Of a stretch of DNA of 64,000 nt, positions 43,797-51,506 are shown in pieces. The position numbers were made by a program, and so were the translations under genes. The stretch is from Flaviramulus multivorans (GTDB lineage Bacteria; Bacteroidota; Bacteroidia; Flavobacteriales; Flavobacteriaceae). Position 1 is the first letter of the stretch. Every line of letters starts with the position of its first letter. The stretch is from contig NZ_JAKKDV010000003.1 in assembly GCF_021728415.1 (NCBI RefSeq), positions 248,001 through 312,000 on the forward strand. Reading direction: 5' to 3'. Below the pieces are notes generated by a model. The model was not told the DNA's origin. It was given only the letters and a program-made list of their open reading frames with translations, and did not search any database.

Positions 43797-45609
43797 TATA
43801 ATTCTACATATTTCTGATTTACATGTTTCTCTGGATAAAAAAATTGGCGGGGAAATAAATCAGCACGATTCTTATTTAGATACATCGCAAGATGAAGAAC
43901 TTTCAATTTTATTTATTGATAAATTTATTGCAACAATAAAAAGAGACTTTAACGATACTAAAATATATCTTTTAATAACAGGTGATACAACTGACAGAGG
44001 TGAAATTAAAGAGTTTGAGTATGCTTATAAGTTTCTTAATAGAATAATTACAGAATTAGATATTGATACAGAAAATATTTTACTGATTCCTGGTGATCAT
44101 GACATAAATAGGCGTTCAATAGAAAACTTACTAGAAAAAAAAGAAGATAGTTCTCTTGAAGAAATTAATATTTCTAAGTTTAAGAACTTTTCGGATTTTT
44201 ATTTCAAATTATTAAATAAAAAATTTGACCCTAACAAAATTATTTTCGAAACATTATTGGTTGAGGGTGCTATTCTATTATTAGGTGTTAACTCATGTAC
44301 AAAATTAAATCTAACTCAAAAATTAGGAAATGTACCTATATCAAATTTTGAAGAAGAATTAAAACTAATACCAAAAGTTGATAGTTATAAGAAAATTATC
44401 TGCTTTCATCATAATTTGACCTCATCTTACGACAACAAAAATAACGGTCAATGGGATTCAAAGAATAGACAATCTCTTCTTAATAAATTATTGAATATTG
44501 GCATTGAATTTATTTTTACCGGAAATGAGCACACAAATAGTTGCAAAAAAGTATTTTCAGGTGACATTACGACTAGTGATTCGGGTTGTTTAGGTTCTAA
44601 AAAACATGATTCTGCATTTAAAGTATATAATGTTTTAATTAATGATGATATTGTTTTAACTAACAAGATTTACTCTCTTCACAATACTAAGGGAAATGAT
44701 TCAGAATACGAATGGGATATTAGAACCAATAGCATATTTCATCAGCCAGAAAAATTCATCCTTTTTGAGAAAGCACCTCCAAAATTAGATAATGAAATAA
44801 TAGAAATTCCAAGCGCCGAAATTAACGAAGTATTTCATGAGGCAGATGAAATAAAAAAAGATGTTATCAAAGAAGACATTAATGTTTATTACAGTGAAGT
44901 ATTCACAGATGGTTTATACTACAAAGTAAAAAAGTTGAATCTTTTCCATTCCGGGCACTTTCATTGGAGTGAAACCTCAAGAGCCCATAATTGGATTGAC
45001 ACCTCTAAGCTAATAGAAAATAAAAAGAATTTAAGTTTTACTAAAAATGCAATAATAGATGTTATTGAGAAAAAAAAACTAGTGAATAAAATAGACCTTA
45101 TTATTGGTCTTGGGTATGAAGGAAACATAATATCCACTAAAGCAACTATAAAATTTAATAAACCATATGCTTTTTTACCATATTCTTATAGGAATGATGA
45201 ACATCATAAATATGAAAAAGAATTAAATTACAGTAATGAGAATAATGACTTTAGAAACGTTTTAATTATAACCGATGTCGTGAATGATGGAAGAACCATA
45301 AGGAAATTAATAAAGAACAGACATGAGTCCTTTTTTAAAAATGTCAATAAAGTATACGTAATTTCACTTTTTTATACTGGAGAATCTATTTTAAATCATA
45401 ACATATTAAACTTTGATTTTGTTAAAACTATTCCTGATTATAATATTAAAAATGACGAAGATGTTAACAATATTGAATTCTATACAGTAAAAAGCTTGAA
45501 AGTTGAAAAATGCCCTTATGGAGATGATTTCAGAGAAACATGCTTGATAGTTAAAGATAAATTAGGATGTGTTAATTTGTTCTATGATGAATCAAAAAGT
45601 TCAAAATAG
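43789..45609 (+). CDS. Calcineurin-like phosphoesterase fused to an orotate-PRTase-like domain (cassette gene C)
   Basis: The 606-residue protein has an N-terminal metallophosphoesterase domain (about 1-290): SDLH near 8, GDTTDRG near 65, GDHD near 102, HHN near 206 and GNEHTN near 245. The last replaces the usual GHxH, so one metal ligand is Asn. After a linker (290-370) comes a PRTase-like domain with a hood motif like orotate PRTase (LFHSGHFHW from 384, then NWIDTSKLI), a strand with IIGLGYEG near 437-444, and a PRPP-loop equivalent IITDVVNDGRTI with Asp496. The chain is cytoplasmic. The likely substrate is a nucleotide or a nucleotide-derived signal, but this is inference. Confidence 0.78.
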   Translation: MNSIILHISDLHVSLDKKIGGEINQHDSYLDTSQDEELSILFIDKFIATIKRDFNDTKIYLLITGDTTDRGEIKEFEYAYKFLNRIITELDIDTENILLIPGDHDINRRSIENLLEKKEDSSLEEINISKFKNFSDFYFKLLNKKFDPNKIIFETLLVEGAILLLGVNSCTKLNLTQKLGNVPISNFEEELKLIPKVDSYKKIICFHHNLTSSYDNKNNGQWDSKNRQSLLNKLLNIGIEFIFTGNEHTNSCKKVFSGDITTSDSGCLGSKKHDSAFKVYNVLINDDIVLTNKIYSLHNTKGNDSEYEWDIRTNSIFHQPEKFILFEKAPPKLDNEIIEIPSAEINEVFHEADEIKKDVIKEDINVYYSEVFTDGLYYKVKKLNLFHSGHFHWSETSRAHNWIDTSKLIENKKNLSFTKNAIIDVIEKKKLVNKIDLIIGLGYEGNIISTKATIKFNKPYAFLPYSYRNDEHHKYEKELNYSNENNDFRNVLIITDVVNDGRTIRKLIKNRHESFFKNVNKVYVISLFYTGESILNHNILNFDFVKTIPDYNIKNDEDVNNIEFYTVKSLKVEKCPYGDDFRETCLIVKDKLGCVNLFYDESKSSK

Positions 45610-45647
45610 GTCAGTTTCAATTTAATTATAATTTTTTATATTAAATG

Positions 45648-46805
45648 CTACTTCAAATATTTTCCCTTTTTACTGCCTTCGTATATTACATACTTAACCA
45701 AGCGGGCTTCAAGCTTTGCGTTATACAATTGTATTTTCCGCGAAGGGCGCAATCCCACATGCTTTAAGGCATCTAAATTACTGGTAATAAACCAAGCATC
45801 GGTACCTGGGTAGTTTTGCTTAAGGGTATCGCCAATGTTCTTATAAAACACTTCCATATCTAAATTTAAACGCTCGCCGTACGGTGGGTTAAATACCATA
45901 TGCAACTTCTCGTCGCCACCTTTTTGGGTTTTAAAAAAGTCTTCGTGTTTTACCTCAATAAAATCTTCTAATTGGGCATTTTTTACGTTTTCTTTAGCTT
46001 TAGCTACCGCACTTGGTGCTTTATCGTAACCTATAATTTTATGATGAAAATCGCGGGTTTTACTGAGTAAGGATTCTTCAATTTTTTCAAACAAATCCAC
46101 ATCCCAATCTTGCCAACGCTCAAAAGCAAACTCCTTTCGCATCAGGTTTGGTGGTATATTACAGGCTATCATAGCCGCTTCAATAAGCATGGTGCCCGAA
46201 CCACACATAGGGTCCATAAAATCGGATTGTCCGTCCCAACCAGACAACATAATTAATCCTGCTGCCAACACCTCGTTTATAGGCGCAATATTAGTGGCAG
46301 TTTTATACCCACGTTTATGCAAAGAATCGCCTGAAGAATCTAGTGAAATGGTACATTGCCGTCTATCGATATGTACATTTATTTTTAAATCGGGGAATTT
46401 TAAATCAACATTAGGACGTTGCCCTGAATTATCACGAAACCTATCTACAATAGCGTCTTTGGTTTTTTGGGCAATAAACAAGGAGTGTGTAAATAAATCG
46501 GAATGAATGGTAGCATCAACCGCCAGAGTTCCTGTAGGTTTTAAGTACTGCTCCCACTCCATTTTATATATTTTATCGTATAAATCTTTCTCGCTATGTA
46601 CGGTAAACGAATGTATGGGTTTTAAGATTTTTATAGCGGTACGCAATGCTAAATTACATTTGTACATAAAGCCTTTATCGCCTACAAAGGATACATTACG
46701 TGTACCCTTTTTTACCTGTTGAGCCCCAAGTTGTGTAAGTTCGTTTGCTAATAAATCTTCGAAGCCAAAAAGTGTTTTGGCTACCATGTTGAAATTTTCT
46801 TCCAT
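45648..46805 (-). CDS. rlmL: THUMP-domain rRNA methyltransferase (RlmL/YcbY-like N2-guanine type)
   Basis: The 385-residue protein has a THUMP domain (around 5-165, with GFEDLLANELTQLGAQ near 14) and a class I SAM methyltransferase domain (SDFMDPMCGSGTMLIEA near 195). The NPPYGER loop near 305 is the amino-group methylation motif. This is the RlmL half of E. coli RlmKL, which methylates G2445 of 23S rRNA. The other half is absent, as is usual in Flavobacteriia. It converges on gene C of the cassette with 38 bases between them, and I see no convincing terminator there. Confidence 0.88.
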   Translation of the reverse strand: MEENFNMVAKTLFGFEDLLANELTQLGAQQVKKGTRNVSFVGDKGFMYKCNLALRTAIKILKPIHSFTVHSEKDLYDKIYKMEWEQYLKPTGTLAVDATIHSDLFTHSLFIAQKTKDAIVDRFRDNSGQRPNVDLKFPDLKINVHIDRRQCTISLDSSGDSLHKRGYKTATNIAPINEVLAAGLIMLSGWDGQSDFMDPMCGSGTMLIEAAMIACNIPPNLMRKEFAFERWQDWDVDLFEKIEESLLSKTRDFHHKIIGYDKAPSAVAKAKENVKNAQLEDFIEVKHEDFFKTQKGGDEKLHMVFNPPYGERLNLDMEVFYKNIGDTLKQNYPGTDAWFITSNLDALKHVGLRPSRKIQLYNAKLEARLVKYVIYEGSKKGKYLK

Positions 46806-46880
46806 TTAATACGTCGAATAGATTGCAAAAATAATGTAATTTTGTGGTAAACCTTAAAGTTTATTGACATTTGGGTTAAG

Positions 46881-46975
46881 GATTTTGCCCTTCGTCAAGC
46901 TCAGGGTAAACTAAATTCTTTTTTGTCAGTTCGAGTGATGTGTAGCATCGTATCGAGAACGAGTAAAAAGAACTG
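46881..46975. repeat. Dispersed palindromic repeat, copy 1
   Basis: The rlmL-methyltransferase gap contains CCCTTCGTCAAGCTCAGGG (46888-46906), then GTCAGTTCGAGTGA (46925-46938) and CGTATCGAGAAC (46949-46960). The last 12 bases recur exactly at 48535-48546, and TTCGAGTGA recurs inverted as TCACTCGAA near 48586. These words are typical of the small dispersed repeats of flavobacterial genomes. No gene is present in this 248-base gap. Confidence 0.6.
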
Positions 46976-47053
46976 GTAAAAGTCTAAACCCCGATATGTT
47001 TCGGAAAAACGCTCAATCAAGATTAAAAATTTCTACCTAGGTAGAAAACATAT

Positions 47054-47785
47054 ATGACAAAACATACTACAAAATGGTTTACATCGTGGTTTGATACGCC
47101 ATTTTACCATACTTTATATAAAGATAGAGATGCCCGTGAGGCGCAAGAATTTATGGATACGCTTACCCAGTATTTAAATTTACCTGTGGGTGGTACCATT
47201 CTGGATTTGGCTTGCGGTAAGGGACGACATGCACGCTATTTAAACAAACTTGGATATGATGTTACTGGTGCCGATTTAAGTGAAAATAGTATTGCGTTTG
47301 CTAAACAGTTTGAAAACCATCGTTTACACTTTGAGGTGCATGATATGTGCAAACCTTTTAATAAACAATTTGATGCTGTTTTTAATTTGTTTACCAGTTT
47401 TGGCTATTTTGAGCATGATGAAGATAACTTAAAAACCATTAAAGCCATTAAAGCGGACTTGAACGAGAGTGGTTTTGGAGTGATTGATTTTATGAATAGC
47501 GAGTATGTAATTGACCATTTGGTACCTGAAGAGGTAAAAACGGTGGATGATATTGAGTTTCATTTAAAACGCTACGTGAAAGATGGATATATTATAAAAG
47601 ATATTACATTTGTGGCTGATGGTGAGGACTATAATTTTCAAGAGCGTGTACGAGCGTTTACCTTAAACGATTTTGATGCCCTTTTTGAACAAGCTGATGC
47701 TTATTTACTGGATGTTTTTGGTGATTATAAATTGAGAAAGTTTAGTGCAAAAACCTCTGAGCGTTTAATAATGATTTTTAAATAA
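47054..47785 (+). CDS. Class I SAM-dependent methyltransferase
   Basis: The 243-residue protein has the SAM-binding motif I ILDLACGKGRHARYL (near 49-63) and the acidic motif II DVTGADLSENSIAFAK. The C-terminal part has a beta subdomain typical of the methyltransferase_25 type. The substrate is unknown. It stands between two copies of a dispersed repeat and upstream of a ZIP transporter gene (50-base gap). Confidence 0.87.
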   Translation: MTKHTTKWFTSWFDTPFYHTLYKDRDAREAQEFMDTLTQYLNLPVGGTILDLACGKGRHARYLNKLGYDVTGADLSENSIAFAKQFENHRLHFEVHDMCKPFNKQFDAVFNLFTSFGYFEHDEDNLKTIKAIKADLNESGFGVIDFMNSEYVIDHLVPEEVKTVDDIEFHLKRYVKDGYIIKDITFVADGEDYNFQERVRAFTLNDFDALFEQADAYLLDVFGDYKLRKFSAKTSERLIMIFK

Positions 47786-47800
47786 GTCGATTATCGACTT
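47784..47800 (+). terminator. Weak hairpin after the methyltransferase gene
   Basis: AAGTCGA, TTA, TCGACTT form a 7-base stem overlapping the stop codon, followed by AGATTTATTT. The T run is broken, so it may only partly end transcription before the ZIP gene. Confidence 0.4.
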
Positions 47801-47835
47801 AGATTTATTTATCACTGTTGTGAATAATTTTTTAA

Positions 47836-48510
47836 ATGAATAAATTTCTTTTACCGATTATTGCGGTTGTTTTAGGTGTAATTTTAGCTTTTTTTACTAA
47901 AAAACAAAAGGCGTGGAACACCAAACTCCTACTCTCTTTTAGTGGTGCTTTTTTATTAGCCTTAACCCTTTTTGAACTGTTACCCGAAGTGTACTCACAT
48001 TTAGACACCAAGCTTACCGGACTGTTTATTATGTGTGGTATTTTGTTGCAAATAATTTTGGAGTTATTCTCTAAAGGTGCGGAGCATGGGCACGTACATA
48101 TTCATAAGGATGAAACTAATTTCCCGTGGCTACTATTTATAAGTTTATGTATTCATAGCTTTTTAGAAGGCTTTTCTATACACGACCACAATGATATGGT
48201 GTATGGGGTTATTGTACATAAAATACCGATTGCCATGATTATAAGTATATTTTTATTGCAATCGAGTTTTACAAAACTACAAGTTGCTGCGTTTTTAATA
48301 GTTTTTGCACTTATGACACCTCTTGGAACCTTTATATCTAACACCAGTGAAGCCATTGTAGATTATGCACACTTTATAAATGCCATTGTAATTGGTATAT
48401 TTTTTCATATTTCGACCACTATTTTATTTGAAAGTGGTGAAGGACATAAGTTTAACTTATCGAAATTTGTGTCTATTATTTTAGGTGTAGGAATTGCTTA
48501 TATGATTTAA
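47836..48510 (+). CDS. ZIP family metal transporter
   Basis: This 224-residue protein has about seven or eight membrane helices. The metal-binding motifs are in helix 4 (CIHSFLEGFSIHDH, near 110-122) and helix 5 (VIVHKIPIAMIISIF), as in ZIP transporters, and a His-rich loop (EHGHVHIHKDE, around 84-95) lies between helices 3 and 4. It probably moves zinc or another divalent metal into the cytoplasm. Other members of the GufA-like group may have broader range. Confidence 0.87.
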   Translation: MNKFLLPIIAVVLGVILAFFTKKQKAWNTKLLLSFSGAFLLALTLFELLPEVYSHLDTKLTGLFIMCGILLQIILELFSKGAEHGHVHIHKDETNFPWLLFISLCIHSFLEGFSIHDHNDMVYGVIVHKIPIAMIISIFLLQSSFTKLQVAAFLIVFALMTPLGTFISNTSEAIVDYAHFINAIVIGIFFHISTTILFESGEGHKFNLSKFVSIILGVGIAYMI

Positions 48511-48534
48511 TAAAGTGTCTGTTAGACTGCGAAG

Positions 48535-48600
48535 CGTATCGAGAACAAACTTTATTTCTCGATACAATTTCGAAAAAAATTGAAATCACTCGAAGTAATA
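48535..48600. repeat. Dispersed palindromic repeat, copy 2
   Basis: GTATCGAGAA (48536-48545) and TTCTCGATAC (48556-48565) form a perfect 10-base stem with a 10-base loop, followed by TCACTCGAA. CGTATCGAGAAC (48535-48546) is identical to part of copy 1 at 46949-46960. It lies in the 103-base gap between the ZIP gene and the DUF4268 gene. Confidence 0.7.
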
Positions 48601-48613
48601 AGAGGTTATTTTT

Positions 48614-49042
48614 ATGTTTTCAAAAGAAGAATCACGCATACTGAGGCAAGAATTTTGGACAAGCTTTGGGAAATCCTTTCCCAGAAAATGGATTTTATAC
48701 AACACTAAACTAAAAGGTTTTAGTTTTAGATTTCATTTTGATACCAAATCCGCTTTAGTGGCTTTAGATCTAGAAGACGACCTAGAAAACCGGATTAAAT
48801 ACTGGGAAAAACTACAAGCTTTAAAATCGATTCTTTTAGACGACTATTTACCTGATGCTTTTTTTGAGGAAGCTTATTTTTTAGATAACGAAAAAGAAAT
48901 ATCAAGAATTTACGTGTCTTTGAATCAAAAAGTATCAATACATAACAAAAACACTTGGCGCGATGTTATGGAGTTTTTTAATGAAAAAATGAGTTTGTTT
49001 GAAGCTTTTTTTGAGGAGTATAAAGATATTATTGATACATAG
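48614..49042 (+). CDS. DUF4268 domain protein
   Basis: The 142-residue protein has the DUF4268 layout: WTSFGKSFPRKWILYNT, FSFRFHFDTKSALVALDLED and a helical tail (WRDVMEFFNEKMSLFEAFFEEY). Members often accompany nuclease-like proteins, and a cut-down PD-(D/E)XK relation has been suggested, but the catalytic residues are not obvious here. It overlaps the convergent acetyltransferase by 14 bases at the 3' end. Confidence 0.8.
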   Translation: MFSKEESRILRQEFWTSFGKSFPRKWILYNTKLKGFSFRFHFDTKSALVALDLEDDLENRIKYWEKLQALKSILLDDYLPDAFFEEAYFLDNEKEISRIYVSLNQKVSIHNKNTWRDVMEFFNEKMSLFEAFFEEYKDIIDT

Positions 49043-49526
49043 ATTTCACCATCTGGTAATCATCCATAATAAATCCATTTCCTATATCAGTTATCAGAGG
49101 ACCCATGCTTACAAATCCTAGCTTTTCATAAGCTTTAATAGCATTGGTATTGTTAATATTTACTGTAAGTCTAATGTTTTTTAAGTCATATTCTAAAGCT
49201 TTTGTTTCTATAAATTGGATAGCTGTTTTACCTATTTTTTGCCCTCTATAACTACTTAAAACATATATTTTACTTAAAAATAATGCGTTTTCTTCTTGTT
49301 TTATAGCTAGGTAGCCAACTGATGTACTATTATAATTCAAGATATAGTACTCAAAACCGTCGGCTATTTGGTTTTCTATAGCTATCGCCGATTGGTATTT
49401 TTCAAGCATATAGTCTATTTGTGGTTTCCCAACTATAGGAATGTAATGCTCGCGCCAAATGGTATCGGCTAATCGTTCTATTAGTAAATAGTCTTGAGTT
49501 TTATTTGCTCGAGTTATGGTCGTCAT
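49029..49526 (-). CDS. GNAT family N-acetyltransferase
   Basis: The 165-residue protein has the GNAT core: FLSKIYVLSSYRGQKIGKTAI binds acetyl-CoA through RGQKIG (motif A), followed by NNTNAIKAYEKLGF (motif B). The start MTTITRANKTQDYLLI is typical. The acceptor is unknown. Its 3' end overlaps the DUF4268 gene. Confidence 0.87.
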   Translation of the reverse strand: MTTITRANKTQDYLLIERLADTIWREHYIPIVGKPQIDYMLEKYQSAIAIENQIADGFEYYILNYNSTSVGYLAIKQEENALFLSKIYVLSSYRGQKIGKTAIQFIETKALEYDLKNIRLTVNINNTNAIKAYEKLGFVSMGPLITDIGNGFIMDDYQMVKSMYQ

Positions 49527-49696
49527 ATAATATCGAAGATAATATTTTAAATAAAACTATTAAACGAGTAATCAATTAAATTACAATGTGCCGTTTATCG
49601 AAAATTTCTGTATTTCGTCTTAATTTAAAATTATATTTGGTTAATTTATAACTTGTTAGAGTAACCTATTAAAAAAAATACTCGTCTTTATCTTAT

Positions 49697-51502
49697 ATGA
49701 AGAGACTTTTACTCCATATGTTCATGTTTGTGCCAATAATGGCATTCACTCAATCCTACTCCGATTATTTGGGTGCAGGCCACAGTAATGGTATAACTGT
49801 AACATCGAGTAATCAGCAAAATCGTAGCAACTGGAATGAAAGTGCAAAAGCAGAAAACACCATTAATGGAACAGGTTTAGACGCACGATTATTAGAAACG
49901 TCTCGATTTTTAGCGCAAGCCACTTTTGGTTGTGATTTAAATTATATTAAATCGGTAGCAGAACAGCCTTATGAAGATTGGATTGATGCCCAGTTTGATT
50001 TGAATTCTCCTTCTATGGGTGTGCTTACACAAAGCATTTATAATCAAGCAAGAGATATGTTTGTTGCCAATGGTGGTAACGCGGATGATTATTTTGGTCC
50101 GTTTTGGGCTCATTTTCAATATGCTTGGTGGCAATTAAATATTGGTAACCAAGATTTGTTAAGACAGCGTATAGCTTTGGCGCTAAGTGAAATTTTAGTT
50201 ATTTCTTGGGACTCTAATATTGGTGATTATGGTGTTGGATTAGGCGATTATTATGATATACTGAAGGATCATGCGTTTGGAAATTATAAAAATATTCTTT
50301 TAGATGTTGCATTACACCCTATGATGGGCGGTTACCTAAGCCATTATAATAACCCAAAAAGTTTTCCAGAACAGAACATTCATCCTGATGAAAATTTTGC
50401 CAGAGAAATTATGCAATTGTTTACTATTGGTTTATATGAACTGAATCAAGACGGAAGTTATGTTTTAGATGGTAACGGACAAAGAATTCCAACCTATGAT
50501 AATGACGATATTAAAGAGTTTGCAAAAGTTTTTACTGGTTTAGGAACTTCTGAGGTTAATGAAAATCCTTATGGAATAACTCCAAGGTTTGGTGTGGACA
50601 TATATTGGTGTAAACGTGATGTACCGATGACCATGTATGATGAATGGCATGAACCGGGTGAAAAAAAACTCTTAAATGGTTATGTTATTCCTAGCGGACA
50701 ATCAGGAATGAAGGATATAGAAGATGCTGTAAACCATTTATTTAATCATCAAAATGTAGGTCCTTTTATCGCACGAAGATTAATTCAACAATTAGTAAAA
50801 TCAAATCCTTCACCAGCATACATCTCAAGAGTCAGTGCTGCGTTCAATAATACCAAAGGTATCCGTGGCGACATGAGAGCGGTTATAAAAGCCATATTAC
50901 TAGACGAAGAAGCCAGAAGTTGTAGTTGGATTAATAATCCACGAAATGGTAAACTAGTAGAGCCTATGATTCGTTACTTTAACGTAACAAGGCAACTCGA
51001 TTTAGATAACAAAAGTGGTTTAAACTGGAATGTTGGTTTTAACTTTTTTAATGCCACCGGTCAAGCACCTTTAGGGTCGTCGAGTGTCTTTAATTTTTAT
51101 TTACCAGATTATGTTCCAAATTCGGATTTTGATGCCGCTAATTTAAAAGGACCAGAATTTGAAATCCATAATTCGGTTACCAGTTTATCTTTTGTAAATG
51201 AAGTAGATTATTGGACTTACCCACAATGGTATTCCGTTTTAAATACGTGGGACTTAGAACTTGAAGGGACAACACTAAATTTTGAAAGCTTAAAATATTA
51301 TGCAAAAGAAAGTGAAGTACTAATAAATCAATTAGATAAATTATTTACTCACGGGCTACTTTCTGAAGAAACAAAACGATTAATCGTAGACGCCGTAGAC
51401 CCGATTGCGGCATCAAACTTTGGAGAAGACTATTTGGACTTTCGCGTTAAAATGGCGATTTATCTATTACTTGTTAGCCCCGATTATGCCATATTAAAAT
51501 AA
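49697..51502 (+). CDS. DUF1800 family secreted protein
   Basis: The 601-residue protein has a signal peptide (MKRLLLHMFMFVPIMAFTQ). A DUF1800 domain starts with ARLLETSRFLAQATFG near residue 58 and includes WAHFQYAWWQLNIGNQDLLRQRIALALSEILV and ENFAREIMQLFTIGLYELN. This family is coupled to DUF1501 proteins across bacteria, and the pair is thought to act in the periplasm or at the surface. The DUF1501 gene starts 4 bases after its stop. Function is not known. Confidence 0.9.
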   Translation: MKRLLLHMFMFVPIMAFTQSYSDYLGAGHSNGITVTSSNQQNRSNWNESAKAENTINGTGLDARLLETSRFLAQATFGCDLNYIKSVAEQPYEDWIDAQFDLNSPSMGVLTQSIYNQARDMFVANGGNADDYFGPFWAHFQYAWWQLNIGNQDLLRQRIALALSEILVISWDSNIGDYGVGLGDYYDILKDHAFGNYKNILLDVALHPMMGGYLSHYNNPKSFPEQNIHPDENFAREIMQLFTIGLYELNQDGSYVLDGNGQRIPTYDNDDIKEFAKVFTGLGTSEVNENPYGITPRFGVDIYWCKRDVPMTMYDEWHEPGEKKLLNGYVIPSGQSGMKDIEDAVNHLFNHQNVGPFIARRLIQQLVKSNPSPAYISRVSAAFNNTKGIRGDMRAVIKAILLDEEARSCSWINNPRNGKLVEPMIRYFNVTRQLDLDNKSGLNWNVGFNFFNATGQAPLGSSSVFNFYLPDYVPNSDFDAANLKGPEFEIHNSVTSLSFVNEVDYWTYPQWYSVLNTWDLELEGTTLNFESLKYYAKESEVLINQLDKLFTHGLLSEETKRLIVDAVDPIAASNFGEDYLDFRVKMAIYLLLVSPDYAILK

Positions 51503-51506
51503 CCAG

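Noticed and set aside
41551-45609. Assignment of the cassette to CBASS, Thoeris, a retron or a toxin-antitoxin pair
   Set aside because: There is no cyclase, SIR2/TIR domain, reverse transcriptase or small toxin-like gene. The visible domains (GHKL, STAS-like, PRTase, phosphoesterase) do not match the core of those systems.
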